Shown here: positions 1-10,902 of the stretch, piece by piece
Layout of the letters: every line of letters starts with the position of its first letter
Position numbering within the stretch: position 1 is the stretch's first letter
Source: Hippopus hippopus
Taxonomy: Eukaryota > Mollusca > Bivalvia > Cardiida > Cardiidae
NCBI GenBank assembly: GCA_946811185.2
Contig: OX328097.1
Coordinates: 62,029,063 to 62,093,062 of the forward strand
Length of the DNA: 64,000 bases
Direction of reading: 5' to 3'
Position numbers and translations under genes: made by a program
Notes under the pieces: generated by a model
Database searches by the model: none
Seen by the model: the letters and a program-made list of their open reading frames with translations, nothing else
Told to the model about the DNA's origin: nothing

Positions 1-498
1 AAATTTGCGTCGCCTTATATTGTCGGATTGTGACTTTACATAGACTTCCAAAATTAGTTTTTCGTTGCTGATGTGTTTATTTACTTTTTTACTTCCGCTT
101 CCGAAACTGTTGTTGTTGTTGTTGTTGTTGTTGTTGTGTCTATACTACTTTGCTTCCGCTACCGATGCTCTTTTTGCTCGAGCATTTTGCCAACATCAAA
201 CATTACTAGTAGTTTGTTCTTGTACGAATGCACTGTGATTGATATGTGCTAAAATATGAATGTACGTATAGCACGAGTTCTGTTTGCTTATTACCATTCG
301 TATGTAGGTAAATTAACTTATTATTGTTCAGATAATAAGTTTCATTGTGGTGAATAGGAAAATAGTCGATTTTTCTGACTTTCACTCATTTGGTGCCCTA
401 AGGATTACAGATAGTTTAATTTACCTTATTGATCTGTGATAAAGTTGCTTAGTTACCTGTCTATGCTACATACTCAGCGGATCAATCGAAAAGGGGGT
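1..498. other. No gene seen; GTT microsatellite
   Basis: AT-rich sequence without a convincing exon. A perfect GTT/TTG trinucleotide run lies at about 109-136. Nothing else is recognisable before the first MITE at 499. Confidence 0.5.
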
Positions 499-727
499 TT
501 AACTCTTTACCAAATGACAAAACTTTAGACCTGTCCAAACTGAAAGCTTTTGCAGAAGACAAAATTAATGTGACTCAAAAATTGAAGTTTGTTTTAGGAA
601 GGGTAGAAAACATTGTGGGAAAAGGAGAAAATGCTGGTTACCAGCATTTTCTCTTTTTCCCACAATGTTTTCAAAAGGTTTCTTCCTCAGGGTCGTGAAA
701 ACCAGGGATTGTTTGGTAACGGTTTAA
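499..727. mobile_element. MITE-B copy, TTAA-flanked
   Basis: Full-length copy of the most abundant repeat in the window, here called MITE-B. It is bounded by TTAA at both ends, followed inward by CTCTTTACC at the left and preceded by GGTAAC at the right. It is built around a nearly perfect palindrome (about 603-675: GAAAACATTGTGGGAAAAGG, then an ATGCTGGTTACCAGCAT centre, then the complement). TTAA targets with CCCTTT-like ends suggest a piggyBac-type or other TTAA-specific source transposase (inference). The 66-residue open frame over it is chance. Confidence 0.85.
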
Positions 728-955
728 TACATCTGCAAAGAGTACCGACCAATGTCATCCTGCGCAGTCCGCGCAGACTGATCTGGGTCGAAACTCTCAA
801 CTATATTGGTTAATTTTCTATCTGTCAACTTGAGGACCATTCTACCTCACGACTCAGTCGGGTTTTAGGAAAATAGGTCTAGCTTACGTGACGACTTGCT
901 TGATATATCGAAGATGTTATAAACTCGATTTTCCAGGAGCATGTCTCAGCTGGTT
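722..955. mobile_element. MITE-C copy (degenerate)
   Basis: It begins with TTTAATACATCTGCAAAGAG, has the GCGCAGTCCGCGCAGACTG inner palindrome seen in the 6.5 kb copy, and ends near GAGCATGTCTCA. The family ends read roughly TGAGCCATGCTCTGTGAAAA and the inverse. This copy is diverged and abuts MITE-B. Confidence 0.5.
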
Positions 956-1246
956 TTTAAATGTGTTTATACATTATATTTATTTGCTTATATAACCTAT
1001 TTCGCTTGCTGTTAAAGTTTACTAAATGTTAAATTTAGTTGACGAGGAGGGTATTTTATAACAAAGGTGTATTCGCAAGCCTTTCTTCGTTTTTAGACTA
1101 GCCATCTGATTAATTTAAACGTTCTGCCTACAACTACATATACACGGTTTATCTTTGAAGTTACAATAGGCAGAATATCAAGAATGGTTCATGGGTACGT
1201 CCCTGGGAGGGGCAGTGATACGTGTTTACCCAAGACAGAGACACGG

Positions 1247-1267
1247 ACAGAGAGAGAGAGAGAGAGT
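1247..1267. repeat. (AG)n microsatellite
   Basis: Simple dinucleotide run of about ten AG units. Confidence 0.8.
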
Positions 1268-1460
1268 TTTGTTTTTCCCATTGTTTTTCCCAAATTTTAA
1301 ATGTTCTGTTTCAAAAAAAAAAATGAAATGCAAAATAAATTATTAAGTTATTCTATCCAGAACTTTTGTGTTTTATCAATTTTCCCATCACAAAGAGACG
1401 CTGCTTTGTGTACTTACATCAACACGTTTTTCATGTTATTACTGATTTAAATCAACCTGT

Positions 1461-1672
1461 CTAACCCTTAGACTGCTAAGCGCGACTCACGGACCTTTTG
1501 CGGACAGTGTAGATCAAGATCAGACTGCACAGAACGTGCAGTCTGATCTTGAATCTACACTGTCCGATAATGAAATATCTATCCCACTCAAAATACCTTT
1601 GAAGTGGCAAAGTTTTGGTTTATACTATAGGTTGAAAGAACCATTTTAGTTATTTAGCAGGATGATTGTTAA
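1461..1672. mobile_element. MITE-A copy
   Basis: Member of the second TTAA MITE family (MITE-A, ~210 bp), in reverse orientation relative to the 4.2 kb copy. Its core is a palindrome (about 1504-1567: GACAGTGTAGATCAAGATC, AGACTGCACAGAACGTGCAG, then the complement), with flanks containing GCTAAGCGCGACTCA at one side and TTTAGCAGGAT at the other. Its right TTAA is shared with the next MITE-B. Confidence 0.8.
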
Positions 1673-1901
1673 CTGTTTACCACAGACCAAAATTTCAAAC
1701 TTTATATACAGCATTTACAGATGACAAATTGAATATGGATCAAATCATGGTACTGCAGTATTTATCTTTGAATGGGTAGAAGACATTGTGGGAAAAGGAC
1801 AAAATGCTGGTTGCCTGCATTTCCTCCTTTTTCGAAAATATTTTCAAAAGCTACCTCCAATCAGGGTCGTTTAAACACGGGATTGTGTGATGAATGGTTA
1901 A
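1669..1901. mobile_element. MITE-B copy
   Basis: TTAA at 1669-1672 and 1898-1901. The central palindrome is partly decayed (GACATTGTGGGAAAAGGAC against TTTTTCGAAAATATTTTC). It shares its left TTAA with the preceding MITE-A. Confidence 0.75.
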
Positions 1902-2000
1902 GAGCACTGCGACATAAAGCACATTAACATTTCCGCTTGATGCTGAAAACCCAAAAGTTGCGATTTCATAGTTTCTTAATTACCGGACTAAAACTTAACC

Positions 2001-2229
2001 TTAACTCTTTACCAAACGACAAAATTTTAGACTTGTCCCAACTGGAAGCATTTGCAGACGACAAAATAAACCTGACTCAAAAATTGAAACTTGACTTTAA
2101 AAGAGCAGAAAACATTGTGGGAAAGGGAGAAAATGCTGGTTACCAGCATTTTCTCCTTTTCCCACAATGTTTTCAAAAGGCTTCTATCTCAGAATCGTAA
2201 AAACCAGGGATTGTTTGGTAAAGGGTTAA
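2001..2229. mobile_element. MITE-B copy, well preserved
   Basis: TTAACTCTTTACCAAACGAC at the left end and TTTGGTAAAGGGTTAA at the right. The central palindrome (about 2106-2177) is nearly perfect. An 87-residue frame across it is not a gene. Confidence 0.85.
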
Positions 2230-2442
2230 CCACTTTGCCAACGACGACCTCAAAGACAGACGATAGATAACAGCAACCCAACATATACTAGCGGGGAAAA
2301 AGTAGCTGTGTACGATACATCTTTTTATACGTTTGTTAATTCAAAAAGAGAAAAAAGAAAATTTCGCAGGTTTGCCAATCAACATATCATTTTTAATGTT
2401 AGATAAAGAAAAACTCATCACCTTGTCCATTATCACTTTAAC

Positions 2443-3738
2443 ATGTCCAAAAAGTGGGTAAGCGTGAAAACCTGTTTTACAAGTCAATAATGTGTGTGTC
2501 CACCATTAGCATTGATGCATGCTTGGCAGGGACGACACATAGAAGCAATCAAGTTGGCGAGAAAGGTTGTGGAATGTTGGTCCAGATGTTGACCAATGCC
2601 TGGGCCAACTGGTCGCGTGTCAGGGGTTGACTCTGTTGTCGACGTCGGCGTCTCTCCATCTCGTCCAAAGCATGCTCTACTGGCGATAGATCAGGTGATA
2701 CGGCCGACCAGGGCAAGACATTCACATTTTGCTCAGGTGATACGGCCGGCCAGGGCAAGACATTCACATTTTGCTGAGCTAAAATGTCGGTGACTACGCG
2801 TGCGACGTGTGGGCGCGCGTTATCATGTTGAAACGTCGTGCGACGTCCTTAGCCTTGAACAAACGGCAGCACGTGGGGCTGGATAATCTCGTCTCTATAG
2901 CGGACGACCGTCAAATTACCTCGGACAACTACAAACTAGGTTCTACCTCGAAATAAGACGCCATCCCACACCATAACCAATACGCCTCCAAAATGTTGAC
3001 GCTGAGACGACGCAGGAATCGGCATAACGTTCTCCAATACGTCTGTCGACACGAGCTCAACCATCTGAAACATCCAAATGTAAACGAGACTTGTCAGTAA
3101 ACAACACGTTGTTTCAATCGACACTACAGAATCGTAAATGCTGTCTACACACCACTGAAGACGACGTTGTCGATGGCGTAGGAGCAAGACTGGGCGTATT
3201 GCAGGGCGTCTGTGACGGATGTTGTGCTCCCGCAGCCGATTTCTGACAGTTCTACTACTGATATGCCTTAAGCCTGGAATCGTCCTGGCTATTAATGTTG
3301 CCGGTTGAAATCGATTTCGCAAGTGTGTAAGTCGAATATTGTTGTCTCAGCGGATTGACGTCACACGTGGACGGCCTGAACGTGGCAAGTCGCGGGTGAT
3401 CCCATGTTGTTGAAATCGTTTCCAAAGTGCTGATATTGTGTTTCTGTGAACGCCATTGAAACGTCAGGCAACTTCTTTCTGGGACATTCCTATCTGAAGC
3501 ATACCTACCGCACGTAGACGCTCATCTTTAGATAAACGTGTCATGTTGTTCTGAGTTCAGTGAAACTTACAAAAGTGTTTTTTCTTCACAGAGAGAATTA
3601 AGAGCACTTTCGTATTGAAAACAAATGTAAACCTCATTTAGAGTATAACACAGTACCACCAAACAACAGAAAGATCTACATGTTCAAAGCGCGTGTCAGA
3701 TCACGTGCAATTAGTGACACTCAGTCATTTTCGGACAA
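2443..3738 (-). pseudogene. Decayed Tc1-like transposon and transposase
   Basis: Read on the minus strand, a transposase frame starts at 3544 (MTRLSKDERLRAVGML) and passes through a helix-turn-helix-like region. It shows Tc1-type features: the block RNRLREHNIRHRRP near 3200, and PDLSPVEHALDEMERR near 2660, the usual PDLSPIEHxWDEL catalytic block. The frame is broken, for example by TGA in place of an expected CGA after KEVA (about 3465) and again near 3355, which looks like CpG decay. Imperfect inverted ends contain TGTCCRAAAARTGR (about 2444 and 3736). A short tandem duplication lies at 2691-2776. Non-functional. Confidence 0.85.
2691..2776. repeat. 43-bp tandem duplication inside the Tc1 relic
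   Basis: Two adjacent copies of a unit starting CAGGTGATACGGCCG and ending CACATTTTGCT. It duplicates the LPWPAVSP block of the transposase and adds to its inactivation. Confidence 0.85.
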
Positions 3739-3861
3739 GTGTATCTTAAGGGATATATTAAAGAAATTAGTTGTGTAAATATTTCATTTTTCAAAAAGAT
3801 ACAAGAAAATGTACCATGCACAGTTACTTTTTTTCCGTTTGTATATTTATGTACATGTACA

Positions 3862-4063
3862 TTAAGTCAGAGCTCCAGATAGAGGGAGTGATTTTGATTT
3901 CAAAATTGAAAATATTAATTATTCTCCACTAAACCCTATGTTGTGGGTACTCATTAGAATCGTCTCATCGAGACGATTCTAATGAGTATCCACAACATAG
4001 GGTGTCGAAGAGAAATAATGACTTTAGAATACCATCAATCCTCTTATCTGGAGCTCTGATTAA
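3862..4063. mobile_element. TTAA-flanked palindromic MITE
   Basis: TTAA at 3862-3865 and 4060-4063 flanks inverted ends containing TCAGAGCTCCAGATA. At the centre (about 3942-4001) is a perfect hairpin: CCCTATGTTGTGGGTACTCA, AGAATCGTCTC and the inverse. It has no sequence similarity to MITE-A or MITE-B but uses the same TTAA target. Confidence 0.75.
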
Positions 4064-4199
4064 GTGACCATAAATATTTCATCAAATTCCGAATTCCCAT
4101 TGACTTACGAGTCAGTTCGCACAGGTATGTGACCGTTGTCCTGCGAAAATTCGGAAGACACTAACATAACGACAGTGATATATTGATAGAAACGTGTTT

Positions 4200-4411
4200 T
4201 TAACCCTTATCCCGCTAAATAAGTGAAACGAAACTTTCAAGCCGATAGTAAAAACACAAATTTTGCTGTTTCGAGGTTATTTTGGGGAGAAAGATATCTG
4301 TTAATTGGACAGTGTAGATCCAAGATCAGACTGCACGTTCTGTGCAGTCTGATCTTGAACTACACTGTCCGCAAAAGGTCCCTGAGTCGGGCTTAGCAGC
4401 ATATGGGTTAA
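4200..4411. mobile_element. MITE-A, full-length reference copy
   Basis: It starts TTAACCCTTATCCCGCTAAA and ends GCATATGGGTTAA. The central palindrome is at about 4310-4372 with the centre GTGCAGTC/GACTGCAC. This is the clearest complete copy: TTAA target, CCCTTA-type end, ~210 bp, no coding capacity. Confidence 0.85.
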
Positions 4412-4631
4412 TATTATGAGTACAATTTCCAAACAACTCTTAACACATGCATTTAATTCTCTGTATGACAAGTGCATGTAGAGTTATGATAGACAAAATT
4501 GTCAAAACATGAAAACGATTAATATCGTTTTACTGTATGCCATGTAAACATCATGTTGCTAAAAATTCTACTTTCAACTTCCTGTGGTGAGCAAGGGGCA
4601 GCTATGTTGAACAGCTAGTAATGTAATCTAG

Positions 4632-4952
4632 CATGGATGTTTTACACTGACTGGCTGACGGGGGAAGTAATCACATTTCCAAAATTTCCGCAAACGATAT
4701 ATATTTTCTTTCCGCAAATGAGAACTTTTTCAATCTACAAATGAAGGAAAAAATTTCCGCAAATGAATTGCCATTTTCCGCAAAGAATTTGCCATCTCCC
4801 GCAAATGAAAATCTCCGATAAGGTAAGATAGGCTGGTCCTTTGACATGCAAAAATTTGACCGATAGCAAAAAGTTTCGCTCAATTAGCCGGCGCGGACTG
4901 ACCTTGGTCGATACCTTTTGCAAACGCATTAAAACCCCTTTTCACAGAGCAG
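4632..4952. mobile_element. MITE-C copy (diverged)
   Basis: It contains the family hallmarks: TTGACATGCA, GCGCGGACTGACC, TCGATACCTTTTGCAAACGC and ATTAAAACCCCTTTTCACAG. An interrupted array of TTTCCGCAAATGA-like units lies at about 4675-4812. Confidence 0.5.
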
Positions 4953-5035
4953 GTATCATTTTTATGTGAAATAATTACCTCATGTTTTCTGTAAGAGGAA
5001 TCGAAAGAAATGCGAGGAACAACCGACAGCACTGA

Positions 5036-5262
5036 TTGACTGAAAGGTGTTTTACGCCGCTTTCAACATTATTTCAGTCATATCATGGCAACAGCTCACA
5101 TATTCATGTTTCCTGAGTTTCACCAGTACTATGTTAGGGCACTGAGGTGCCTTGCTTAAGGGCACTCCTACGAAAAACCCAGTAGATCCAGTGAGGCTCG
5201 ATCCAAGGGCCTCCAGGACACGAGTCCTACACTTTACTACTGAGCCACGCAGGACCCCTACA
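5036..5262 (-). mobile_element. tRNA-derived SINE (S2 tail), reverse orientation
   Basis: The left side carries the S2 tail motif (TTTTACGCCGCTTTCAAC). The right side is a tRNA-like head in reverse complement (GAGGCTCGATCCAAGG for box B, TACTGAGCCACGCAGGA for box A). Probably an old, partly rearranged copy. Confidence 0.55.
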
Positions 5263-5312
5263 GAGAAAGCAAACGTGAAGACTTCAAGTACAGCATGTTG
5301 CCGTCAACTCTA

Positions 5313-6091
5313 TGTAACACAACAACCCAAGTGTAGGGTTCACGAACGTGCTTTTAATACAACTAAGATGGCAATCCAAGGTCTGCTCGCTGTGTGCTGA
5401 AGTCTACCCTAACTCTCTCTAAAACTCTCTGTGTATTTCTCCGTCACTCTCTGTCGTTTGAATTGATTGAATTTGCGTTTATTTATCGTCACCACCGGTT
5501 GCCCATATGGGCGACGCCCCCTGAAGGCTGTTAGTATTGTTACTGAGGATAGTGCAGATACAGAACGAAACCCATCCTAAGTTTCGCCTGGTTCTTTAAT
5601 GTGCTCGGTGTATAACACCGTCACACGGGACCTTGGTTTAACGTCTCATCCGAAAGACTATTTAGTAATTTAGATGGCCAGCCGTGGGAATCGAACCCAC
5701 ACCCTCAAGTGACCCGAAAAATCATGTTCACGAGTCCTACGCTCTACCTACTGAGCTATGTGGGCTGGTCTCTCTGTCGTTTACCAATATCGCCGGGCTT
5801 TTATAGCCCCAAGATAGTGCGTGGTTAGCAACCATATAACATGCTGTGCCAAGCAATCTGTCTTATGAACTATTTACAACAACCCCAAGTATCGTTGGAC
5901 CGTTGTGCAACAACTCAAGGTAAATTGTTAAACGGTTTTAATTAAAGTTCAGTGATATAACGGTCAGTTGTTTGCCTCAGTCCGGTTGACATATGTTTAC
6001 AACAGAAATCTTATTACTCAATTCTTTGGATTTGTGGTCTTGCTTGAACATTATAGCATCTCTGTATGATCAGAGAGGCTACAGTGTTACA
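5313..6091. mobile_element. Probable solo LTR, interrupted by a SINE
   Basis: It begins TGTAACACAACAAC and ends CTACAGTGTTACA, so it has LTR-like TG...CA termini with 8-bp inverted ends. A TATA-like CTTTTATAGCCCC lies at about 5799. A second copy without the SINE occurs at 40914-41366; aligning the two defines the element at about 450 bp once the SINE is removed. No coding part of a retrotransposon lies nearby, so a solo LTR is the simplest reading; a TIR element is the alternative. Confidence 0.55.
5460..5769 (-). mobile_element. tRNA-derived SINE S1 with 13-bp target duplication
   Basis: Minus-strand SINE. In reverse complement the tRNA-like head (about 5680-5767) shows box A TAGCTCAGTAGGTAGAGCG and box B GGTTCGATTCC. 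The element is bounded by a perfect 13-bp duplication CTCTCTGTCGTTT (5447-5459 and 5770-5782). It sits inside the solo LTR and is therefore younger than it. Confidence 0.9.
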
Positions 6092-6317
6092 CACTACCAA
6101 CAGGAAAAATTTCAGACTGATTTCAATTGAAAGCATTTGCACAGGACAAATCAAAGAAGCTGAAATGAAAGGGATTTGCTCCTGAAAGGACAGAAAACAT
6201 TGTGGGAAAAGGGTAAATGCCGGTTACCAGCATTTTCTCCTTTTTCCTCAATGTTTTCAAAAGGCCTCATTCTTTGGGTCGTAACAACTCGCTATTGCGT
6301 GATAAAGGGTTTTAAAT
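6089..6317. mobile_element. MITE-B copy (terminally eroded)
   Basis: The central palindrome is clear (about 6187-6256); the ends are degraded (ATAAAGGGTTTTAAA at the right). Confidence 0.7.
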
Positions 6318-6500
6318 ATTACCTCTTAATTTCTATGAAAAAACAAAGCTGATAAAGTAAAGAAAGCTCCAAGTAAAGTATTTTGTTATCAAATATTTAC
6401 CTCGGCCTTTTTTTTTGCGTGTGTGTGTAAGGCAGAAAGAGAGGTAAACAGAAAGTGAAAGTAAAAGTGAAAACCTGAAGAAGAAAACGTTGTCGTAACT

Positions 6501-6773
6501 GAGCCATGCTCGGTGAAAACAGGGCTTAAGCCATCTGTAAAAAGTATTGACCCATGTCAGCCTGCGCAGTCTGCGCAGACTGACATGAGTCGTAAGTTTT
6601 TGCTATTTTCAAATTTTATGCATGGCAAATAATGACAATTTTCCTTCAAATCCAGTCGATCGTTAGACTAAACAGACTTTGTAGATCCATGAATGTCTTG
6701 ATACTTGCTTGGTATAATGCATCACATAGATGCATTAAACCCCCTTTTGCCAAAGCATGGCTCAAATAAATAA
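6501..6773. mobile_element. MITE-C, reference copy
   Basis: Inverted ends TGAGCCATGCTCGGTGAAAA and CAAAGCATGGCTCA, with an internal palindrome GTCAGCCTGCGCAGTC / GCGCAGACTGACATG. No coding capacity. About 270 bp. Confidence 0.75.
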
Positions 6774-7109
6774 TTACGTTTTGCTTACTTTTTAAGAACA
6801 GGTAGGAAAATAAAAACGAAATTTAAGATTTGAGGTAAAGCATTTTTTTTTTTTTTGTAAAATGAAACCTCGTTTTCTGTGCAAAGGATAGGCCAACAAA
6901 GAATAGAAAAAAAAAGTAAAATGAAATCGTAGGCTCCATGGGTATCATTGAGGGAGAAAAGGGTTAGTATTATTCAATAGAAAAAAAAGGGTGATCCATC
7001 AAGAGAGACTTCTTTCACTCTGAAAACAATTTACCAAGCCCTGTTAACAGTTTGAAATCAGCAGCTTGTCAAATATGATGGCTCAATAAGATCTTCAATG
7101 ATCGTAATT

Positions 7110-7556
7110 TTAACCCTTCACCGAACAATCCCGAGCATCAACCATCCTTAGTCAGAGAGGTATTGAAAATATTTTGGCAAAAGAAAACATTGCTGGTAAC
7201 CAGCATTTCGTTCATTTCTCACAATATTTTTTTTTGTTTTGAAAGACAAGTCCCATCATTTGAGTCACTTTTAACCCTTATCCTGCTAAAAAAAAAAATG
7301 AAATGACAATTTTAAGCCGGTATCAAAAACCCAAATTTTGCTATTTCAAAGTTTTTTTTTTTTTTGCGGGGGAAAATATGTCCTGAACGGACAGTGTAGA
7401 TCAAAGATCAGACTGCACGTTCTGTGCAGTCTGATCTTGATCTACACTGTCCGCTAAAGGTCTTTGAGTCGCGCTTAGCAGCCTAAGAGTTAATTTATTG
7501 ATTTCAAATGCTTTGAGAAAGGACAAGTCTAAAATTTTGTCATGAAGTAAAGGGTT
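7110..7556. mobile_element. MITE-B split by a nested MITE-A
   Basis: The left part (7110-7270) starts TTAACCCTTCACCGAACAAT and includes a worn palindrome. The right part (7494-7556) ends AAGTAAAGGGTT. The gap is exactly filled by a MITE-A flanked by TTAA, inserted where MITE-B consensus has an internal TTTAAATTG. Confidence 0.75.
7271..7493. mobile_element. MITE-A nested in MITE-B
   Basis: TTAA at 7271-7274 and 7490-7493. The central palindrome at about 7388-7453 is nearly perfect. It gives a relative age: this A copy is younger than the B copy it interrupts. Confidence 0.85.
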
Positions 7557-7993
7557 CATGCCTGAAGAGATCGGGGCCCCGGGGTGTCACATACTGATAT
7601 CTTTAACATAATTTTGACAGTTTTCACGGCCGTTTGCTTTTATCTTTTATTATCTTTTATTACCCATCAATACCTCCTTCTATTACGTAATCACACCGCC
7701 CGGATCAGAGCGTGCACTTCATGGTCAGCAGTCCGTGTAAGACCATCACTGTATGTACTCTACTTGAGACATCTGTTAGAGTGACATCCATCAAGATTTA
7801 AATTACTGTTGAGAGGTCGTTCAGGGTTTAGAGCAGGCCTACATGCCCTACACTGCGGATAAGAGAGGATGCAATTATGTACATAGAAATCACATGCAGC
7901 GAAACTTGGATGAAATAGGTCAAGTGTAAAGCCCATTCTCGTCTTACACACCCAAATACCGATGACTTACCGTCTTACATTTTGATATGGAAC

Positions 7994-8079
7994 ATGGCTA
8001 CCCTACAGGAGCAGTTGATGGAACGAGTGAGAGATTCTAAAGATGGATTTTTTAAACTTGGAATGCAAATTGTGCCAGG
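7994..8079 (+). CDS. Probable first coding exon of the zinc-finger gene
   Basis: ATG in a good context (AACATGG) opens a 28-codon frame beginning MATLQEQLMERVRDSK and ending LGMQIVP, closed by a GT donor (GTATGG at 8080). Two bases (GG) are left over. The 3' terminal exon at 25978 needs exactly two and begins with G, giving a Gly at the junction and a smooth continuation (MQIVPG-FRRRINPI). Phase agreement has a one-in-three chance of being accidental, and no transcript supports the join, so this is a reasoned proposal. No other exon is evident upstream. Confidence 0.5.
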
Positions 8080-8920
8080 GTATGGATTATTGTGTATTTT
8101 TTCTGTTACCTGCGTATCGACCTCTGAAGCTTTGCGTTGCTATATACATCTGTGTGTTTATTATACATGTAAAGTATACGCCTACGTATATTATTAAATG
8201 TATATATTAATTTAGGTGTGTTCTAGATATTTCACCCATTACATATAGTCTGCTACACCTTTTTTCACTTTCCACGTGCAGGCGGTCTTTGCTGCTCCGG
8301 TGTGGTGGTTTCTACATGGCTCTGGTTAGTGTGTGGAAATAGCAAACGAGTATCAGAGTTGGATCCTCATCCGAGATGTTGGGATATTTGGCGAAAATGT
8401 CCTCAAGCAATATTAACTACAGATCGATTCCCTCCCTAGCAAAATCACATTTGTAAGGGATCGTCGCTATGACAGAAGATCAAATAATGTTGAAAGCATT
8501 GACCAAACTGCTATTTGAACAGTGTTACGCTGTTATTATGTTTCACTAACTGACAATGTTCCTGTGATATATTGAAGCACTTGTAAAGAATATTTTTGGA
8601 AAGGCAGATAGTGATCCTTAATAAGTCATTTCCTTTTGTTTTCATGAAAATGAATTTGACATATTATGATTTTTCAAACGAAGATATTGTGCGTCTTGAG
8701 TGCACGTGAGGTGCCACCTGTTGTTCTGTAGCTACAGTGTTTTCCTAGTTAGTTGTCTAACGCAGTTGTATTCTACAAACAATACTTGAGTCTTAAAGGT
8801 TTTTCTGAGTATGTTAACTCTTCATTGGAGTCAATGATCTGATTTGAAAACGTGAAAGTTTGACTGTTACCAAACTGGTATTGAAGGTTAACTTATGCAG
8901 GAACGTGCTTTTTCATTGCG

Positions 8921-9236
8921 ATTGATTGGTTTGCCCTTTACTTATCGTCGCCGCCGATCGCCAGTATTGGCGACGTTCCCCTGAAGTAGTAACTAGTATG
9001 TTACGAGGGACAGTGCAAGATAAAGTACAGATTCGAAACCCATCCTAAGGTATGCATGGTTCTGTAGGCACTCTGTCACACGCAACTTCGGTTTAACGTC
9101 TCATCCGAAAGACTAATGGTAATTTTAGAAGACAAGACGTGGGGCTCGAAAACACACCTTCAAGTGGCCCGAGACTTGAAGTTTATGAGCCCTAATCTCC
9201 GCCATTTGAACTATCCGGGGCTGGTCTTAGGTCAAG
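8921..9236 (-). mobile_element. SINE S1, older copy
   Basis: It aligns along its length with the 5460-5769 SINE (TTTAACGTCTCATCCGAAAG, GAAACCCATCCTAAG, tRNA-like head at the right), but its boxes A and B are mutated (CCATTTGAACTATCCGG; GGGGCTCGAAAACAC). Confidence 0.75.
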
Positions 9237-9673
9237 GGTCACTCATAGCTATTTAGTAGCTTTGGCTTATAATAGTTTCTTGCCAATAGTGCTCCAGCCA
9301 GAGTAAAAAAAGGCAGGGTGCTGGGGCTGAAAGGGCACTTTGAGGCGTAAAGGTGTCTCCCTCCCATGAGGGGATGAAGGGGGACCTCCCAAAAGAAAAC
9401 TTTATAAATTTGGACCTGTTGACACTCTCTCCTGCAGTTTCTGATATTTATCGAGAGTATAGCAATCTGTTTTTGTAAGGTTGGTCCATGTTTTAGTTGC
9501 TGGTTGAAAAATGAATTCTAAAAACTACTGAAGAATATGCCAAAGCACTGTATCTTTTTTTTTTACCTGGTTTTGAAGTCACATTTCTTCCAGCGACTAC
9601 CACTTGGACCGATCGTCCATCAACAGATTGTCATAATATAGCTTTCCATTTGTTTTACTGGTATGATTTAAAA
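9237..9673. other. No feature recognised
   Basis: Intronic or intergenic sequence between a SINE and a MITE-A; no exon signals or repeat I can name. Confidence 0.4.
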
Positions 9674-9874
9674 TCTCACCCTTATCCTGCTAAACAACTT
9701 TCAAGCCGATGGTACAAACCCGACTAGTACTACTTCAAACTTACTGTTGGAGAAAAATTTCTGTTTATCGGACAGTGTAGATCCAAGATCAGACTGCACG
9801 TTCTGTGCAGTCTGATCTTGGTCTACATTGTCTGCTAAAGGTCAGTGAGTCGCGCTTAGCAGACAAAGGGTTAA
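9674..9874. mobile_element. MITE-A copy
   Basis: CACCCTTATCCTGCTAAACA at the left, AGACAAAGGGTTAA at the right, palindrome at about 9769-9835. Confidence 0.8.
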
Positions 9875-10016
9875 ATGGATTTTGACACCCCACTGTTCAC
9901 TTCTAGCCGCTACTGGGCCTTTAATTAAAACCTATACGATCACGACATCACAAAAGTGCAAGACATAAACACCGTCTGTAAGAGAAAGCAAATGTAGTTT
10001 CACAAAACAAACCTGA

Positions 10017-10165
10017 ACCCGTGAAGAAGTCTTTTGAAAACGTTGCGGAGAAAGGGGAAATGCTAGTAATCCACATTTTCTTCCAATGTTTTCTTGTTAT
10101 CAGATTTGTCATTTGTGTGTGGCTTTCAATTTGAATACTTTCAGATTTTGGTCACGTGGTAAAAG
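10017..10165. mobile_element. MITE-B fragment
   Basis: GAAGAAGTCTTTTGAAAACG, followed by a decayed palindrome and TTTTGGTCACGTGGTAAAAGG. Confidence 0.5.
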
Positions 10166-10253
10166 GATTAATCATGCGAAAGATTTGTAAACAACGTCTA
10201 TCGTGCATAAATTCCAGATCGTTATCAGCAGATGTGGAAATAAACGACCTGTT

Positions 10254-10462
10254 ATGTGCACGTACCTTTTACTCTGTACGAGACAAAAACAATCTTGGAC
10301 TTGTCGATATTGAAAGAATTTGCAGACGACGAAATACATGTGACTTGAATTTTGAATTTTTTGTTTTGAAAAGGAGAGAAAACAGTGTGGGAAAAGTAGA
10401 AATGCTGGTTACCATCATTTCTTCTTTCCCCACAATGTTTTCAAAAACTTTCTTACATAACA
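10254..10462. mobile_element. MITE-B copy, right end truncated
   Basis: The left end CCTTTTACTCTGTACGAGAC and the palindrome (about 10377-10447) are visible. The right end is replaced by a poly-purine/LINE-like tail. Open frames on both strands here arise from the palindrome. Confidence 0.7.
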
Positions 10463-10580
10463 TAACATAATATCTCTTTATTACACCCAAGTATTATGCA
10501 ATACAATATGGGGGAATAATACAAATAAGATTGTGAAATAAAACTAATGGCGTTCCGGGGAAAAAAAAGAAAAGAGTCAT
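10463..10580 (-). mobile_element. Probable non-LTR retrotransposon 3' tail
   Basis: AACATAACATAATATCTCTT followed by TATTACACCCAAG is the inverted 3' end of a retroposon (simple ATTATG-type tail on the minus strand). No coding part remains. Confidence 0.35.
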
Positions 10581-10709
10581 AGGTAGAGAGTATGATATAG
10601 AAAAAGAGAGGTAAAGATTTGTTTTCAGAGCACACAGTTTAAAATGGTGGTCTGTCGGAGCCGTTAAAACTCGGTATTATGTGGAAAGGGCAAATGTGCC
10701 GGTGACTGG

Positions 10710-10795
10710 CTTTATGCGGACAGAGTATAGTCAAGATTAGACTGCACTGAATTTAAAGTTTGATCTTGAATCTACGGTGTCTGTTAGTGTGATAC
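10710..10795. mobile_element. MITE-A remnant
   Basis: Degenerate core: GGACAGAGTATAGTCAAGAT ... TTTGATCTTGAATCTACGGTGTC. Confidence 0.45.
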
Positions 10796-10902
10796 TGTGG
10801 TAAATTTCCTTACAGTAATGACAAAAGAAATTGTAATGTTTTGTCCTCCCCCAACCCCCTTTGCTAACAGAATGTTTGTTTATTGCGTAAAGGGTAAGCA
10901 AT

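Noticed and set aside
1937..2200. 87-residue open frame on the plus strand
   Set aside because: It runs through a MITE-B palindrome; similar frames occur in other copies by chance.
499..2229. CRISPR-like repeats (recurring palindromes with varying spacing)
   Set aside because: Units are ~210-230-bp MITEs with TTAA ends scattered in a eukaryotic genome, not short direct repeats with spacers.
5680..5767. A functional tRNA gene on the minus strand
   Set aside because: Boxes A and B are good, but the fold is not a clean tRNA and it is the head of a SINE bounded by a 13-bp duplication.
10156..10490. 104-residue plus and 73-residue minus open frames
   Set aside because: Both cover the same MITE-B palindrome; no start context, splice sites or homology.
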